Of a stretch of DNA of 64,000 nucleotides, positions 34,283 through 46,800 are shown in pieces. A model generated the notes under the pieces. It was given only the letters and a program-made list of their open reading frames with translations. It was not told the origin of the DNA and did no database searches. The first letter of the stretch is position 1. Every line of letters starts with the position of its first letter. Source of the stretch: Lepeophtheirus salmonis (taxonomy: Eukaryota; Arthropoda; Copepoda; Siphonostomatoida; Caligidae); assembly GCF_016086655.4 (NCBI RefSeq), contig NC_052132.2:19284805-19348804 (forward strand), given 5' to 3'. A program made the translations under genes and the position numbers.

Positions 34283-34477
34283 TCTTCCAAGACTTTTTAT
34301 CGTGACAACTTCGACAGCCACTATTTATGCTCAACGGATTTCCTGCCAGATAATAAAACTATCTACAAATATGTAGATAAGTCAATTCCGTCTGTTGATG
34401 GAGTAGATCAAAAGATGATAATACATATATTGTATAATTGTGAACAATTTTCCATTGATGGTAATATTTCGGAATAG
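34283..34477 (+). other. 64-residue open frame, coding-like, unknown
   Basis: Reads SSKTFYRDNFDSHYLCSTDF, then LPDNKTIYKYVDKSIPSVDG, VDQKMIIHILYNCEQFS and a stop. The rich D/S/Y/C mix and absence of poly-N/K suggest former coding sequence. It has no ATG near the start and a weak acceptor-like CTTCCAAG before ACTTTTTATCG. No family recognised. Confidence 0.2.
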
Positions 34478-34489
34478 TTTCATGCTGAC

Positions 34490-36460
34490 AATCTCCTTGT
34501 AACATATATTCAATGTATAATCCCCAAAAACATTTGAATTTTCAACACTGTCACTGAGCTTTAGATGGGCAGTTTTTTAAAATCTACTACTTACTCCTAG
34601 TTTTAACCAATTACAGGGCATAATTATTTAGGACAGATAGAAATAATTATTGGTAAATGAAAATATATATGTATATAACTCAAATAGTTAAATAATATTT
34701 ATAAAAAAATCTCAAAAGATCCCTGGATCCCCGATAGGACCCGGTTAATTAATCTATCGTCATTTTCTTTGAGACTGTCGCTAAAAATTTGTGAATAATA
34801 AACTATTTTCTATAATAAAATATTCTCATGAATAATTATACCAACCCTACTGACGAGAGGTTCATTTTATAAACACCTAATTTCAAAATGAAATAAAACA
34901 ATTAAACGTAAATGGATATGTTCAAAAATTCATTTCGAGTAACATCAAGGATAATTTCAATTAAAATTTAATATGAGTTCCTTATCTTTTAAGAAATATT
35001 TTTTTTAAAAGACATTCAATTAAAACTAAACTCTTGAGTAATTTGGCATACCAGTAAATAATTTATAATTTTCTTTTTTAATATAACATTAAATAAAGTA
35101 ATTTTGACGACAGATAAAAAAATCATAAATAAATGTTCCAAGTTGATTAAAAAATTCATACCAATACGTATAGGTAAATATATTAACTTATCGTATGTAA
35201 TGGGTTAAAACATTGTGAAAAAATGACTTATTAAATATATGGTAGTGTTAAATGCCGAGCAAAAATATACCAACTTAAGAAAGTATAAGTTTAAAGAAAC
35301 ATATTTAGAAATCTATATATATGCTTAAAAATAACAACGTGATAATGATGTAGGCTCTTTTTTTTTTTAATTCAACCCACATATATTTTAACATTGTCTA
35401 CCTTTAGAGCATTATGAATATAATTTTAAAGAAAAATTTCCCATAAAAGTATCCTCAAAATGAAATAAAAGTCTTGAAAGCAAAAAGAAAACTTGTTTAA
35501 ATAGTTATTTCCAAGTCTTAAGAACAAAATCCTCACCTTTTAAAAACGCGCATTTAAATAAAGAATTACGAGTAAATTATATTAAGAAACTTCCAATTTA
35601 GTTGAGAAAAATTTAAATGAAATTCAAATATATTCTACAAAAATTAATTTATTTTATTTCTCATCTTTTATTGTTAGGGATAAATTATAGGTATATGTTC
35701 TCTTCACTCCTAAAAAAAGTAAAGTTAATAATTGGAAGAAAAAAAAGCTTTGCCTTTTGAAATTAAACATATTTTTTGTGCCAATAAAAATTTAATAGTG
35801 TTCACAAACTTTTAATAGGTAATGAAAAGTGTAAATAATATAAAAAACAGTGGAGCCCACTTAGAGTTCAAACATCGACCGGATAAAATTTTTGACAATA
35901 AAACAGTGTCATTATATCCAAATGTCCAGGACATATTGATATATGGTTTAAATAATGATACTTCTACATAACTTAGTTCCTATTGTCATAGTCAAAGAAA
36001 TAAACATAATGATAAATATAAATTAAGTTAGAATTTGATTGAGGCCTTACATATTAAATGCCTGTATTAAATAAATTTCTACAACTGCTCTTAAAATAGG
36101 ATCTAAACAGCAGGGTTGATATTACTTTTTCAAATCTTTTAAAAATGAAGTACAAATAGCTATATAAAAAATATGAAACAAGGCAGTAGACACAAATATT
36201 TACATGTAAGCAATTAACGCTACTCAACCAAAACAGAACTTTTTTTTTATTGAAATGGTGTGTTCCTATTTGTTTTTATACTGAAATGCATGAAAATGAC
36301 CTTTTATAATGCAAAAAAATATGGTGCCCTCCAGTGCAGTTTTGAAAATATTTCTTTACAACATCTAAATAATTTAGTGTTTGTTATTCACATTAAAAGA
36401 TCTATTTAAAAAAAAATAATAATAATATATATGAATTAATCTTTTCTATGTATATACTAT
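34490..36460. other. A+T-rich spacer, no feature seen
   Basis: No gene-like, repeat or transposon signal that I could define. Confidence 0.6.
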
Positions 36461-36469
36461 ATGTGTATG

Positions 36470-37450
36470 TCCATGTGTGTGTTTGTCCTTCAATCACAAC
36501 CAAACCAAAGAATGGACTTTACTGAAATTTTTCTTGTAGGCTCTTAAGGCTCCTGAAAAATTCTGATAACAATTTTTTTGGCTTTCAAGACCATGGCGCT
36601 CTTAAAATAGATTTTTTTATCGCTTCATCTGTACAACCTGAGGCTGGGATATATTTTGGATATAAGAAAGGTTCTTTGATACTCAGGGAAGCGGCTGTTG
36701 AAGATTTTAACCTGTCTCAGGTACCAGCAGCTTATATACACAATCCGTAGGCGGGAGTAAATTCCACCATATTAGAAGAGGTTCTAAGGGCTTAAAAATT
36801 CGGTGATGGTGTAGTTTAAACTGCCTTGTGGCCCAGTACATCACCTACAACCTGACAAACAGAATTTATTTTGAATATTAGGAGGTTTTGTTGATGCTCA
36901 GGCAAAGGGTCTGAGAAAAATAACTTGCCTTGGACCCAGCAGTTCACCTGCACAGCCCATAGGTGTCTAGAAATGCGGTGGCGGTAGAGTATAAACTGTA
37001 TATTGGCACATCACTTCATCAGTACAATATGAGAGGCGGGGTTTATTTTGGGATATTAGGTGAGTTTGTTGATGCTCAGGGAAGCGGTGGGCGAGAAATT
37101 TAACTTGACTCGAGATTAGCAATTCACCTGCACAACTCGTAAGCTGGGGTGTATTATAGAAAAGAGGAAGGGTTCCTTTGTGCTTCGATACACGACGAAG
37201 ATAGAGTTTAATCTGTATTTTGGCCCAGTACTTCACCTGCTCAACTTGAGAGCCAGGGGTGTATTTTGGGGTATTAGGAAGGTTCTTTTATGTTTAGGGA
37301 AGAGGCTGCAAAACTACAAGTTCGGCGTCTGAGGCTGAGATAAAGTAACCTCCTCCTCATCACGTGTCATGGATACAGAAGAATAGTGAGATTGGCGTCT
37401 GATCCAGAAAATAGCAAATACTTTGTCATCACGAGCTATAGAAACAGAGG
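36470..37450 (-). repeat. dispersed repeat made of ~100-bp units, copy 2 (longer, inverted)
   Basis: The reverse complement of copy 1 at 11880-12330 aligns here module by module: (GT)n and GTCCTTCAATCA near 36475, CTTAAGGCTCC near 36543, GGCTTTCAAGACCATGGCGC near 36580, TACAACCTGAGGCTGGGATA near 36632, and the terminal module ATTGGCGTCTGATCCAGAA near 37393. Between these ends copy 2 has more units than copy 1. Unit starts of the type 'ACAAC..G(A/T)(G/A)(A/G)GCTGGGGTGTATTTTGG' occur near 36632, 36740, 36851, 36954, 37024, 37132 and 37241, roughly 70-110 bp apart, with an intervening 'GATGCTCAGGGAAGCGG' and 'CAG(T/C)(A/T)(C/G)TTCACCTGC'. So the internal array has expanded or contracted between copies. 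Confidence 0.8.
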
Positions 37451-38479
37451 AGCAGTAAAAAAATTGTCCTTGATTTGAAGTCTTATAAATTTCTCATTTT
37501 TGATAACCATCGTAAAAATCATGGTTGATGTAAACTTAGGAAATGCATTTTTATACTAAAAAAGGGCCTTCAGAAATGTATTAAGCCATGAAAGTGTATT
37601 TATTGTATTTGAAATGTTGTTCTTTGTAGGTCACAAAACCAAAATAAATTGTCTTTTGAATGGTTCTCGAGTTATAAGCAATCAACAACCCAATATTTCA
37701 ATCTAAGAGCAAAAATTTGTAGTCTAGTAAAATTTCAAATAAATATTTATTTATTAAAAAATTGAAAACTTTGTATGATATTCAAATTAAAAAATGTCAC
37801 TAAATTTGAGTCGATTTATTATATAAAGCAATCGGGAACTGATTTTTACAAAAATTTAGGTTATTTTTTTAGCTGTGTGTCACTTATAACCATTGACAAA
37901 GAAAGATATGGTAGAGATGAAAAGGAATGCGAAAGATTGGCCTTTGATGTTACTTTGTTATGACTTAGGGATACATTTAACATCTTATTTAAAATACGTG
38001 GAAAAAAAGTGGTTTTTTTTTTTTTTTTAAATAGAGATGCTATATTTTAAAAATAAGTAATGGAAGTCAAAATGATTAATTTTACCGCTACTAAGAAAAC
38101 AATGTCATTACCTACATACATAATTTAATACCCACCGTTTTATTCTGTTTTTCATCCTTTCCTCTTATTTTCTTATAATATGGCACATAGACCAAACAAA
38201 ACAGCTGGAATAAAACTTGCAAGATCCGAATATTTTTTTCTTATCAATCTCAAAAAGCCAAGCAGGCAATTAAAAATATTGATCACCTCTTCTTTTCTTT
38301 CTTTATGGTTCCACTGTAGAGCGTGTGAGATAACATCTGGGACTTGACTTTAAATCAATCTAAATTACCATAAAGTGAACCTTTTACAATACAAGTATGT
38401 TCCTAATAAAAAGTTTGGACGATCTCTTTTAATAAACATTACGAAAACAACCTTTCAAAAACTAACAGATGTCAGCATG

Positions 38480-39075
38480 GAGGGGAGAAGGTAAAAATTG
38501 TCTGATCTGATCCACAACAAAGTAAATGTTGAGGAGATAAATGAAGGTCGTAGGTTGCTCCTGGAGTTTTGTTTACAAGATTAAAAGCATGGTGACTTCA
38601 GGACAGATCGTAAAGAGATCCCCTGGCAATAATAGACACCAGCAAATTGGAGTCATAAAGGACATGGAGACTGCAATCATAGGAAGTTTAATTAAGTCAA
38701 TGAGGTAGTATGCCAAGGCACTCAGTGTCAGTGATTGGATTGTGAGGAGGTATGTGAAGGATTTGGGGAAGGCCTTTTATGTACAACGACTTTGGCAACT
38801 GCTTTCAACATCAATCAAGGTCAATTGGGTCAAGAGAGACATAATTTTTTATTTTTGTGAAAGCATAAACGTTGGTTTAGGCACACTCCTCTCCCAACTG
38901 TTCCCCTTGCCTATTTCATATTTACCTTTGTCGGAAAAACAGCATATGATACCCCTCACCGAAATTACAATGACCTCAATGCCTCCATTAAGCAGCAGGG
39001 GAGGGCCATGTCCGATGTTTTCATCAAGAAGTGCAGCGGCGCCTTTAGAGATTTTACCTCGCTCATGAATATCAA
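38480..39075 (+). mobile_element. internally deleted mariner-type element
   Basis: The N-terminal third reads, in shifting frames, SDLIHNKVNVEEINE, CSWSFVYKIKSMV, KRSPGNNRHQQIGVIKDME and IVRRYVKDLGKAFYVQRLWQ, the paired helix-turn-helix DNA-binding region of mariner transposases. It then jumps, without the catalytic core, to the extreme C-terminus: KTAYDTPHRNYNDLNASI, KQQGRAMSDVFIKKCSGAF and a stop. About 180 residues, including the DDE/D active site, are absent. Deletion derivatives of this kind survive because an active relative's enzyme can move them through their ends; I could not identify the inverted ends here. Confidence 0.75.
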
Positions 39076-39079
39076 AATA

Positions 39080-42000
39080 ATAATACATTTTTGTATTAAT
39101 CTTTTTAATGTTTGTTATTTTATGAAAACCCAAAATTTCGACGAATAATATAAATATATATATATTTATGCTTTTATTTATCAGCACTAAAATGTGTAAT
39201 TAAAAGAGTTGACTAGTATATAATTATATATAAAACATGACATATATGTTTAGACCTTTCATTTTAAAGGCTTAATTTAAAAGGAAATATAGAATTTGAG
39301 ATATAAACAAGCAAACATACATATTCTTTGTAAAAATAACTAATTTATTCTGTTTGAACTAACCTGATTAAAATATATGTTATACTTTTATCATTTTAAA
39401 TTATAAGTGCCATTGCTCCTCTCATTAAGTGACTCTTATTCTCTTTTAATGACTATTTTATTTGGAAATTCACTCATTTATTATAGGGGTTTATAAAATA
39501 TCCATAAAGGCAGAAGGAGTAAAAGGATACTCCATTAATGGGCGTGCACGCTTTTGTTTCCTTTTTGGCGATTTTTATAATAGTAGAATAGTGACAAAGT
39601 TCAATGGTTTAGTTCAGCGGCTGTATTGATTGCTTTTCAATTTTATTGAATAAATAATCAATAAGAAGTATTGTATAGAAAAATATATATATCTTTAATT
39701 ATTTTCCTATTTATATTTGGAAATATCCCCCCCCCCTTTTATACAATATAATTAATTATCACGGAGTTTTAAAAACTGTATGGGGGAATTTTGAGAAATT
39801 TTTCTTAAAATAATTTAATCAATTTTTCACCTGAACTGAACTTTTTAGAACCAAATACTCTTTACAATAAATTCTTAATGATTGCCTCTCCAAATCAGTT
39901 ACTTTAACATAATATAAATCGAATAAACGAGGCCTTACTTCTTTTAAGACAAAACCCTTAAAATATAGGTGTTTTTTAACCTTTAAATTTTTTTTAATTG
40001 TACGATTGTTAATAAAATATCAGCACATATTTGAAGTTAACAAAAAAAATTGCAATAAACCAATAATTTTTTATTTTGATTATTGATTTTTTCCATTCAT
40101 AAAATTGACTCTAATCTAAATAAAGACTAAAAAAATGAAATCCAAAATTTTTTAAAAGCAGATTTAATAGAAAAAAAAAATTCCAGATTCTTAATGAAAA
40201 TGTTAGCCTTCCCTTAGTAGATTAGTGAAACGTTAGAATCTACGTTTTATCACCATTAATTTTCAGTATGCTCCTGAAACATTAGATTTGATTATACCAG
40301 ATTATTTTTCTATCTTCACAGTCCTTTTTAGTATTTAATCGTTAGTTTTTTGATCGAGGCTAACATACTTTCAATAAATGTTTTGGATCCCTTTTTTCAA
40401 TGGGAGGAATAAGGTCAAAGAGATGAAATAACCTTTATGACTATAGGGTATATAGGTATCTATTAAATTATAATATTGTATCTTATATCTTATTTAATAC
40501 AACCAAATCAAAATTCAAGGGTACTAATTTGATTCCAGAAATCGACATAAAGTATTTTTTTAGAAATTTAATGTTTTTATTTTGAGGATAATATATTTTG
40601 TTGAATACCCAAAACTCAAGCTAAGATTATTTTAAACTAATGATTTATTTTTTCTCGAAATATTATAATTATAAAAGTATTTTAATCAATTAAATTGGTA
40701 CATTAGGGTACTAAAGGCGCCAAATTTAAAGGTTGCAAATATAAGAATCGTTCAATGTGTTAATTCATAAAAGTTATACGTTATATTCTTGGGGTTTCTT
40801 TTTTACCCAGTTCACTTAAAGAGGGTTAAGTACTACTATTATATAATATGGAATTTAAAAAGTTTTTGATTGTTGACATTATAAATTATTTCATAGACAG
40901 GAATTAATGTAAAAAAAAATATTTAATTTTTTTTACATTAATTCCAAAATAGTTTAAATTCAACTCTGTCTTTCATTTCAAAAAAGACCCTTTGTTGGTC
41001 AAATAAGAGTGCATGTTTTATACATAGAGTATTCTTTTAACTAAACAACTAATACTCAATTTATGTTTCTTTCTTACACAAAATCAAAGAAAGAAAACAA
41101 AACATTTTTTCCCGCGATGATGCATTCTGTATTTGAGAGACTTTAATTTTTTTGGTGTAATACGGTGGATAAAATTCTTCACTGGGGTAATATCATAGTA
41201 AATAAAATATAAATAAAGTTTTTGTGTTTTTTGTTTTTATGACAATACAATGATTTCATTACTGGGGAAAATGATACATAGCAATATATGTATGTAAGGG
41301 AGAAAATGTATGTCAAGAGTCTATCTTTATAAAAATACATGTATGGGTCCCCTGATCTATACAAAAAATACACCTATTGTAATTTTCGAAGATGGGCATA
41401 ATTTATGAGCTAAGAAAATATAAGAAATAAATGTATGTATATAGAATCTATTATGTTTTTGATATTGATCCTCAGATCAAAACCACAATATCGTATGTGA
41501 CAAAATCATAATACTGCAGAGCTATAAATTAACACTTGTTCGACCTTCCTGGACAATAAATTCTTTCTGTTGGAGAGGGGCTGTACGATCGGACAGATGG
41601 TCCCAATTCAGTCCAACTAATTTCGTTTTGACGTGTGACACAGTTGAATTATCGTATAATCATTTGATTTTCTTTTTTTTTTTTAAACAAATTTAAATCG
41701 ACATCCATTATTTACACATAATTTGCGGAATATAAATTTTGAATAAAATTGTCCCATTTCTATAACCAATTTACTAGACCAAATGTTTTATTTCCACATT
41801 CTATAATCATTATTCTATTTATTTAATATGAAATTTCATCTAATAGAGCCAACTTTTTATTATTATTCTTGTAATAAATAATTTACATAGAATTTCCAAA
41901 ACATAGTTGTACAAAGGTTATCCATAAACACATATTAACACAAAAATTCTTGCAGGTTATCCTTTTTTTAATATTATTTTATAATAGAGATTATTTAATG

Positions 42001-42260
42001 AATTGAAAATACCATTTTTTATCAGATGAAATATTTCTGACAAGATATAAGTAGATTGTGAGAGCAAATGGTATGATAGTTAATATTATAATAAGAAAAA
42101 ATACATTAGTCTTTTTATAACTACAAATCCATAAAAATATTTTTTTTGGTTTTTTTATTTTGGAACTATAGAGGTATAATGTATATTACTTTAAAAAATT
42201 TTTAATGTTATTTTTGTATCTTCTGACCTGCTAAGTTAACAAAGAATAAAACCAAAAATA
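39080..42260. other. A+T-rich spacer with one strong hairpin
   Basis: No gene-like content. A 19-bp perfect inverted repeat (GGAATTAATGTAAAAAAAA, arms 40900-40918 and 40927-40945, 8-nt loop) is the only structure noted. A slightly less A+T-rich patch at 41480-41650 is unassigned. Confidence 0.55.
40900..40945. repeat. 19-bp perfect inverted repeat
   Basis: The arms are exact reverse complements with an 8-base loop (ATATTTAA). The A-run makes part of the pairing low-complexity, but the outer 11 bases (GGAATTAATGT) are not. Confidence 0.8.
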
Positions 42261-42268
42261 CTTTCATT

Positions 42269-43260
42269 TTGAGCTCTGTTCCCAACAGCGTGAAAGTTTC
42301 AGATGGACAAAAAAGATTACCCGAATCAATTCAGTATTATACTAAAACTAAGTATGGAGTTAATATTCCAGATCATTTTGCTGGAGTTTATTTGACGACA
42401 ATTGCTCGAAGTATCTTTTCCGCAAAAGTGTGCAAGCATGATAACAACTATTCTCAGGAGTGTTCCTAGCATAGTAAAAATAGGAGGGCACATGCCCAGT
42501 TTCCATAGCACAAGAGGATGTCGACAAGGAGATAAATTATCCCCGTCTCTGTTTCTAATTGTTGTTAATGTCTTCACCGAGAAATAATGAAAAATAGAAA
42601 AATTAAGGGCTTTTGATATGGTAATAAAGCTTATAAGTCATGTGGTGTGCAAATGACCTCACAACCGTCATGGAGGGTTCCGAGGAGACCTGTACAAGCT
42701 CTATCAAAGACATATTTCTCACACTGGAGAAGTTTTACAAAACCTTTGGACTCAAAGTTAATTTTGAAAAAAAAGTAACTCACGCTAAGAGTTAACTCTT
42801 CCAAAAATTTCCACATCTCAAGCTCTCCACTTTGTTTTTGTTCCTGGATGTCAACATTGAAACATTCCAACATGAAGGAGGTATAAAAATTAATGAGTCA
42901 TTAATATTGTCAAAACTAGAAAACTTAAAAAACTTACATTCATCACTTTTCCTGAATCTTTCAGATAAAAACAAGGTCTTAAACTTCATCATGATCTCGA
43001 AATTAATTAATCTTATGAGATAAATTCCTTTCAGATAGGATATTGGCAAATAAGAAAAAATGAGTAGGATTCGAGAGAAGTTCTTATAAATAAAAAGAGA
43101 CCGTATGTGTTGCAAAGACGGTTCGAGGCTCCCATAAGAGACTATGGACTTAATTCCCAAAATCCTGAAGGAGGTTGAAAATAATTGAATCTCTCTTGGT
43201 TCAATAGATTAATTCTTGATGAGGACTTCTGGGCACTTGAATTAAAAGAAAAAATAAAGG
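42269..43260 (+). mobile_element. second LINE reverse-transcriptase fragment
   Basis: Plus-strand blocks: ITTILRSVPSIVKIGG followed by FHSTRGCRQGDKLSPSLFLI (the 'RG.RQGDPLSP' block), a stop, then SHVVCADDLTTVMEGSEETC with the catalytic ADD, then LEKFYKTFGLKVNFEKK (thumb side). Further frames read GGIKINESLILSKLENLKNL and on to about 43260. The active-site ADD is kept, unlike the YAND copy at 29.6 kb, but there are several frameshifts. The piece before 42400 (KRLPESIQYYTKTKYGV) may belong to the fingers or be unrelated. The sequence differs from the 28-31 kb LINE, so this is another insertion and perhaps another lineage. Confidence 0.8.
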
Positions 43261-43723
43261 AAACGAAAAGAAAAGAAAAGAAGAGAAAAAGTGAATGAAA
43301 CAACCATTTTAATAACATAAATTTCTTATTTTTATACACGTTTAAAAGCTTCTCAGTGAAAAAATCCCTTTATTATTGTTCAATTTCGATGTGTTTATGA
43401 GTAGTTTATATTTTTATGGACTTATTTAGAATAAATAAATGAACATATATATTTTTTTTTAAAGTAAAAAAAAGTTACATAAGGTTTAAAACATAATGTG
43501 TAATAACTACTAAGGTTAAATATAGTTTTTTTCATTGCTAAAATATAAATTTAATGTTAGAGAGATTAAACACTCCAGGAAGTAGTACTCTTGTTAGTAT
43601 TTGAATGGAAGTAACTGTGTAATTCCCAGTGCAATGATTTAAAAAGGTAATTGAAAATATGTTAATATTAATCTGTTAATAGATATATATAATTATATAT
43701 GTTATATTATTATATTATCAAGA

Positions 43724-43801
43724 TGTGATTATCGTTTAGACTTGAAAGCCATAAATCCCTCTTTGTGATATTCTATTCAATAAGAGGAAATGATAATCAC
43801 A
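43724..43801. repeat. 14-bp inverted repeat with 50-nt loop
   Basis: TGTGATTATCGTTT (43724-43737) pairs with AAATGATAATCACA (43788-43801) at 13 of 14 positions. Could be a transposon remnant; no other support. Confidence 0.4.
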
Positions 43802-44049
43802 AAAAGGAAGGAAGTAAGGAGCAAGAAAAAAGAAAAATAGAAATAGAGAGAGGGAAAAATGTTGAATTGGTTTTGATATCCTTATAACTAAATATATATT
43901 TTATGATATTCATATATTTAATGTATAATAATGGTTGGAAATAACCGTGATTGACATATTTTGTATACATATATATATTGATACTTTCACTTTATATTTG
44001 ATAACTTTTTTTTACATCAAAACATGAAATTAAATATTATATTATGAGT

Positions 44050-44371
44050 CAGTGGTTCATAACCTTATTGAAGGTACTACAACCCACCAGTTATATATGA
44101 ATGTTCACCCAGATTTTCATGATTGGTCAAGCAGGATGTGTCGTCTAGGATTACATTGAAGGAGCTATGATTTTTTTTTGAAATTTTTCGACTGATATCC
44201 CGTTTTTTTGTACTCTAAAATTATACATAAAAAATAGATATGGGGATTTCAAAGAATATATATTCTTAGAATAAGGTCAAGTGTTCACTGAAATGTAATA
44301 AATGTGCCAAACCTACTAGACTTTATCACAAAATCTTTCAATATTGATAATATTAAGATTAAGAGCCACTG
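44050..44371. mobile_element. hAT-type MITE, 322 bp
   Basis: The left end CAGTGGTTCATAACCTT and the reverse complement of the right end CAGTGGCTCTTAATCTT agree at 13 of 17 positions and match the well-known hAT terminus CAGTGGTTCTCAACC. The subterminal text (AAGGTACTACAACCCACCAG, GTTCACCCAG) also fits that element type as I remember it. No transposase inside. The 8-bp target duplication is not clear (TATTATGA left, TATTATCC right, with a 2-base offset). Confidence 0.65.
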
Positions 44372-45064
44372 TATTATCCCAATAACATTTTTATTGTTCT
44401 TGATATAAAGTCACTGGAAGAGGTTAAATGTAGGGATTTTTTGTTCATTGTGGGAATAATAATAACATCTATGCAAAATTAAATGACGTGACCTAACGAC
44501 TCTGTATCATAGACGTATCATGAAAGATGTTATTATGCTTTAACAAATTTTAAGCATAAAAATAAACAAATATTCCCAATCTAGATACTAAACAAAGGAC
44601 ACTTTTACGCCAAACAAAACTCTCTCATCACAGCACCATCTACCTCCTATAACCAAACATAAAAATTTTAAGCATAGTTTTATTATAAATTGGTTATTTT
44701 TTGGAATTATATACTAGTATTGTTTTGTCAGGGAAGTAAAGCAGACTTCAAGCGTTTTTAATTAATTCTTTTTTGTGTGATTTACATTGATATTATTTAC
44801 AATTTGAGACATTTTTAATTTGTTTATTACTTTTACTAACAATGATAGTTTTTATATTTTATAAATACTAACCAGTAACCGAGTGTAATTGGCTTTGAAT
44901 ATCGCCACTGATCGACTTTTTTTATGCTCTGTAGTGTTTTAGTAAATTAGGTGAGTCACAAATCTCTCATAACTAGTTAGAAGAAAAAAAGATCCAAAAT
45001 TTTATATAATATCTTAGTAATTTGAGGTGTGTATACTTACTTAATTTTTTTATACATTCTGTCG

Positions 45065-45850
45065 TATAAGCGCTCAGTTCTAATATTTCCCTCAATAAGA
45101 GGCCTCAATTCCTGTCAGACCTTCACTATGTAGTCAGACTTGGGCTTGGTCCACTCCTTATTGATGAAAGCCTTTAGAGACTGGAAACTCCTCTGAGGAA
45201 TTTCACTAAACCTCTCCTCCAGCGTACCTAAATATAATATTCTACCGTGTTTTTGTATAGAGAGGAGGGTGGCCAAAGATTGAGGTACCAATATTAGGGA
45301 AAGTTGTCTGTCGGGAAGGCCTGGGTCTTAGGGGAGCTCCGTCTTGAGCGAATGCATAGTTGCACCCAAACTTTTTTCATGCCAAAGGCAGCACTTTCTA
45401 AACCAGAATTTTGATTTTAGCACCTGCATTGAGTTGCTCCTTCCTTTTTACAAAAATAGGGAAGCAAATTTCACCTCTAATGCCCACTAGATTTTTTTAT
45501 AGAGATATATTTTACTGAATCCGAGAAATTGTTTGAATTTTCTGTTGTGGTGTAGCAGCTGTTCTGCTTATTCACAGAAGCATAAAAAGGTAATGAGCAA
45601 AACTTTGAACGAATTTTTCTTCGTCTTGGGAAAATTTATAATCTTCTTTGCTATTTCAAACTGTCTGAGCTTGCTCTATTGTCCTCCTCCATGATTTTGT
45701 ACCAATGCCATTCGTCATTAAAAAAAATGTGTGCCACTAGATAAGATCAACCCCGTAGATCTACATCTGAAAAAGTTGTCAGTAATTGTACAATTTTTTG
45801 ACACCATGATGATGCAGAGGCCATTTTAATGAATTTTGAAAGGTAACTTG
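45065..45850 (-). pseudogene. mariner-type transposase relic (minus strand)
   Basis: From about 45230 down to 45070 the minus strand gives LGTLEERFSEIPQRSFQSLK then KEWTKPKSDYIVKV and, after a stop, QELRPLIEGNIRTE. This is the standard mariner C-terminus '(V)WGTLEE.....P..S...LK..I.KEW....DYIVK.C..FR.RIE..I.AE'. Upstream, 45450-45290 carries a poorly preserved catalytic region with stops, and 45700-45560 may hold the N-terminus (NRASSDSLK). G+C is raised over the whole segment. No inverted ends were recognised. Confidence 0.65.
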
Positions 45851-46589
45851 TCATATGTAAATTCTACTCTTTTGTTAATTTATCGATATTGTCAGAAATC
45901 AAAAATCAAATTTTTCAAATGATGGTTTTAATATACAAATATAGGTATAAAATCATTGTTCAAATGTATTTATTTTTTTTCATAAGATTGTAAATATCAC
46001 TACACTAAGATGCGTTTCACACAATAATAATAATTATTTTTAATGCAAACAAGATTTTTTTTTGGAATGTTAATGGTAAATATTATTATGCCTTAAACGA
46101 TTTGCATTTGCTGCTTCTTTAATGTTATTGCCATGTTAATTTTTAATGTAATGTTGAAACATATTTGTATAATTGGAATATTAATATTATTAGCGTTATA
46201 AAAAGTGATTTATATATAAATAATAGCCGGCAAAATGATGAAAAAAAGGGCTCAAAAAGAAGTTGGTTGCAAATATGTATATATTTATGAATAATTACTC
46301 ATAAACTCAACACAATGGGTCTCCTTCAAAAATTTCGGACCTATGTTTTTAACATATGCATGTCGAAATATAACATGAACAGAAAATGTGTATGATTTCG
46401 TGCATTGCTGTTTTGTACTTAACTGGTACCTGGATACTGACGCATATAAACAACAGAGTGTTAAATTTTGGAAATTTTTCAAAAATATTTAAATTATCGC
46501 TGGAGCTACGTTTTTGTTGATTTACTTGTAAATTGGGTTGAATTGTACATATGAATTTTGAAAAAGATCTTACTCGATTATACCTTGAT

Positions 46590-46800
46590 CATCAAACATA
46601 GCCTGGATCAGGGCCTGGAAGGAGGAGCAGGTGCTGATGAGATAGTTTCTTGGTATGTTGGTAATTGGTATGATATGTTGGATTTCTTTTAAATTTAACG
46701 TATTCTTGGAAAAAATAATTCCTTGGATTTAAATCAGCATTTTTGGGGGCCATATTCCCTTCAAATGAAGTCATAGTAGTACACACTTAGCCATTTCATT
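46590..46800 (-). pseudogene. mariner-type transposase C-terminal fragment
   Basis: The minus strand reads NMAPKNADLNPRNYFFQEYV, the mariner block 'WPPNSADLNPMDYFFWGYV'. The last acidic residue of the triad (DxxDY / DLNPxDY) is replaced: DLNPRNY has N where D is expected. It continues with KFKRNPTYHTNYQHTK, like 'KEKSNVTYHTNLDDLK'. Only this fragment is recognisable; the surrounding 46800-46930 has raised G+C but no readable frame. Confidence 0.7.

Noticed and set aside
38849..39187. 112-codon minus-strand frame
   Set aside because: It is antisense to the mariner C-terminus at 38930-39075, which gives recognisable transposase text on the plus strand.
43110..43140. GGTTCGAGGCTCC resembling a tRNA B box
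   Set aside because: No A box at the proper distance, and it lies inside the LINE fragment's reading.
42326..43160. Minus-strand frames of 80-122 codons
   Set aside because: Antisense to the second LINE reverse-transcriptase fragment, whose RGCRQGD and ADD motifs are on the plus strand.
44946..44955. GGTGAGTC resembling a splice donor
   Set aside because: No upstream open frame, and such hexamers are expected by chance many times in 64 kb.
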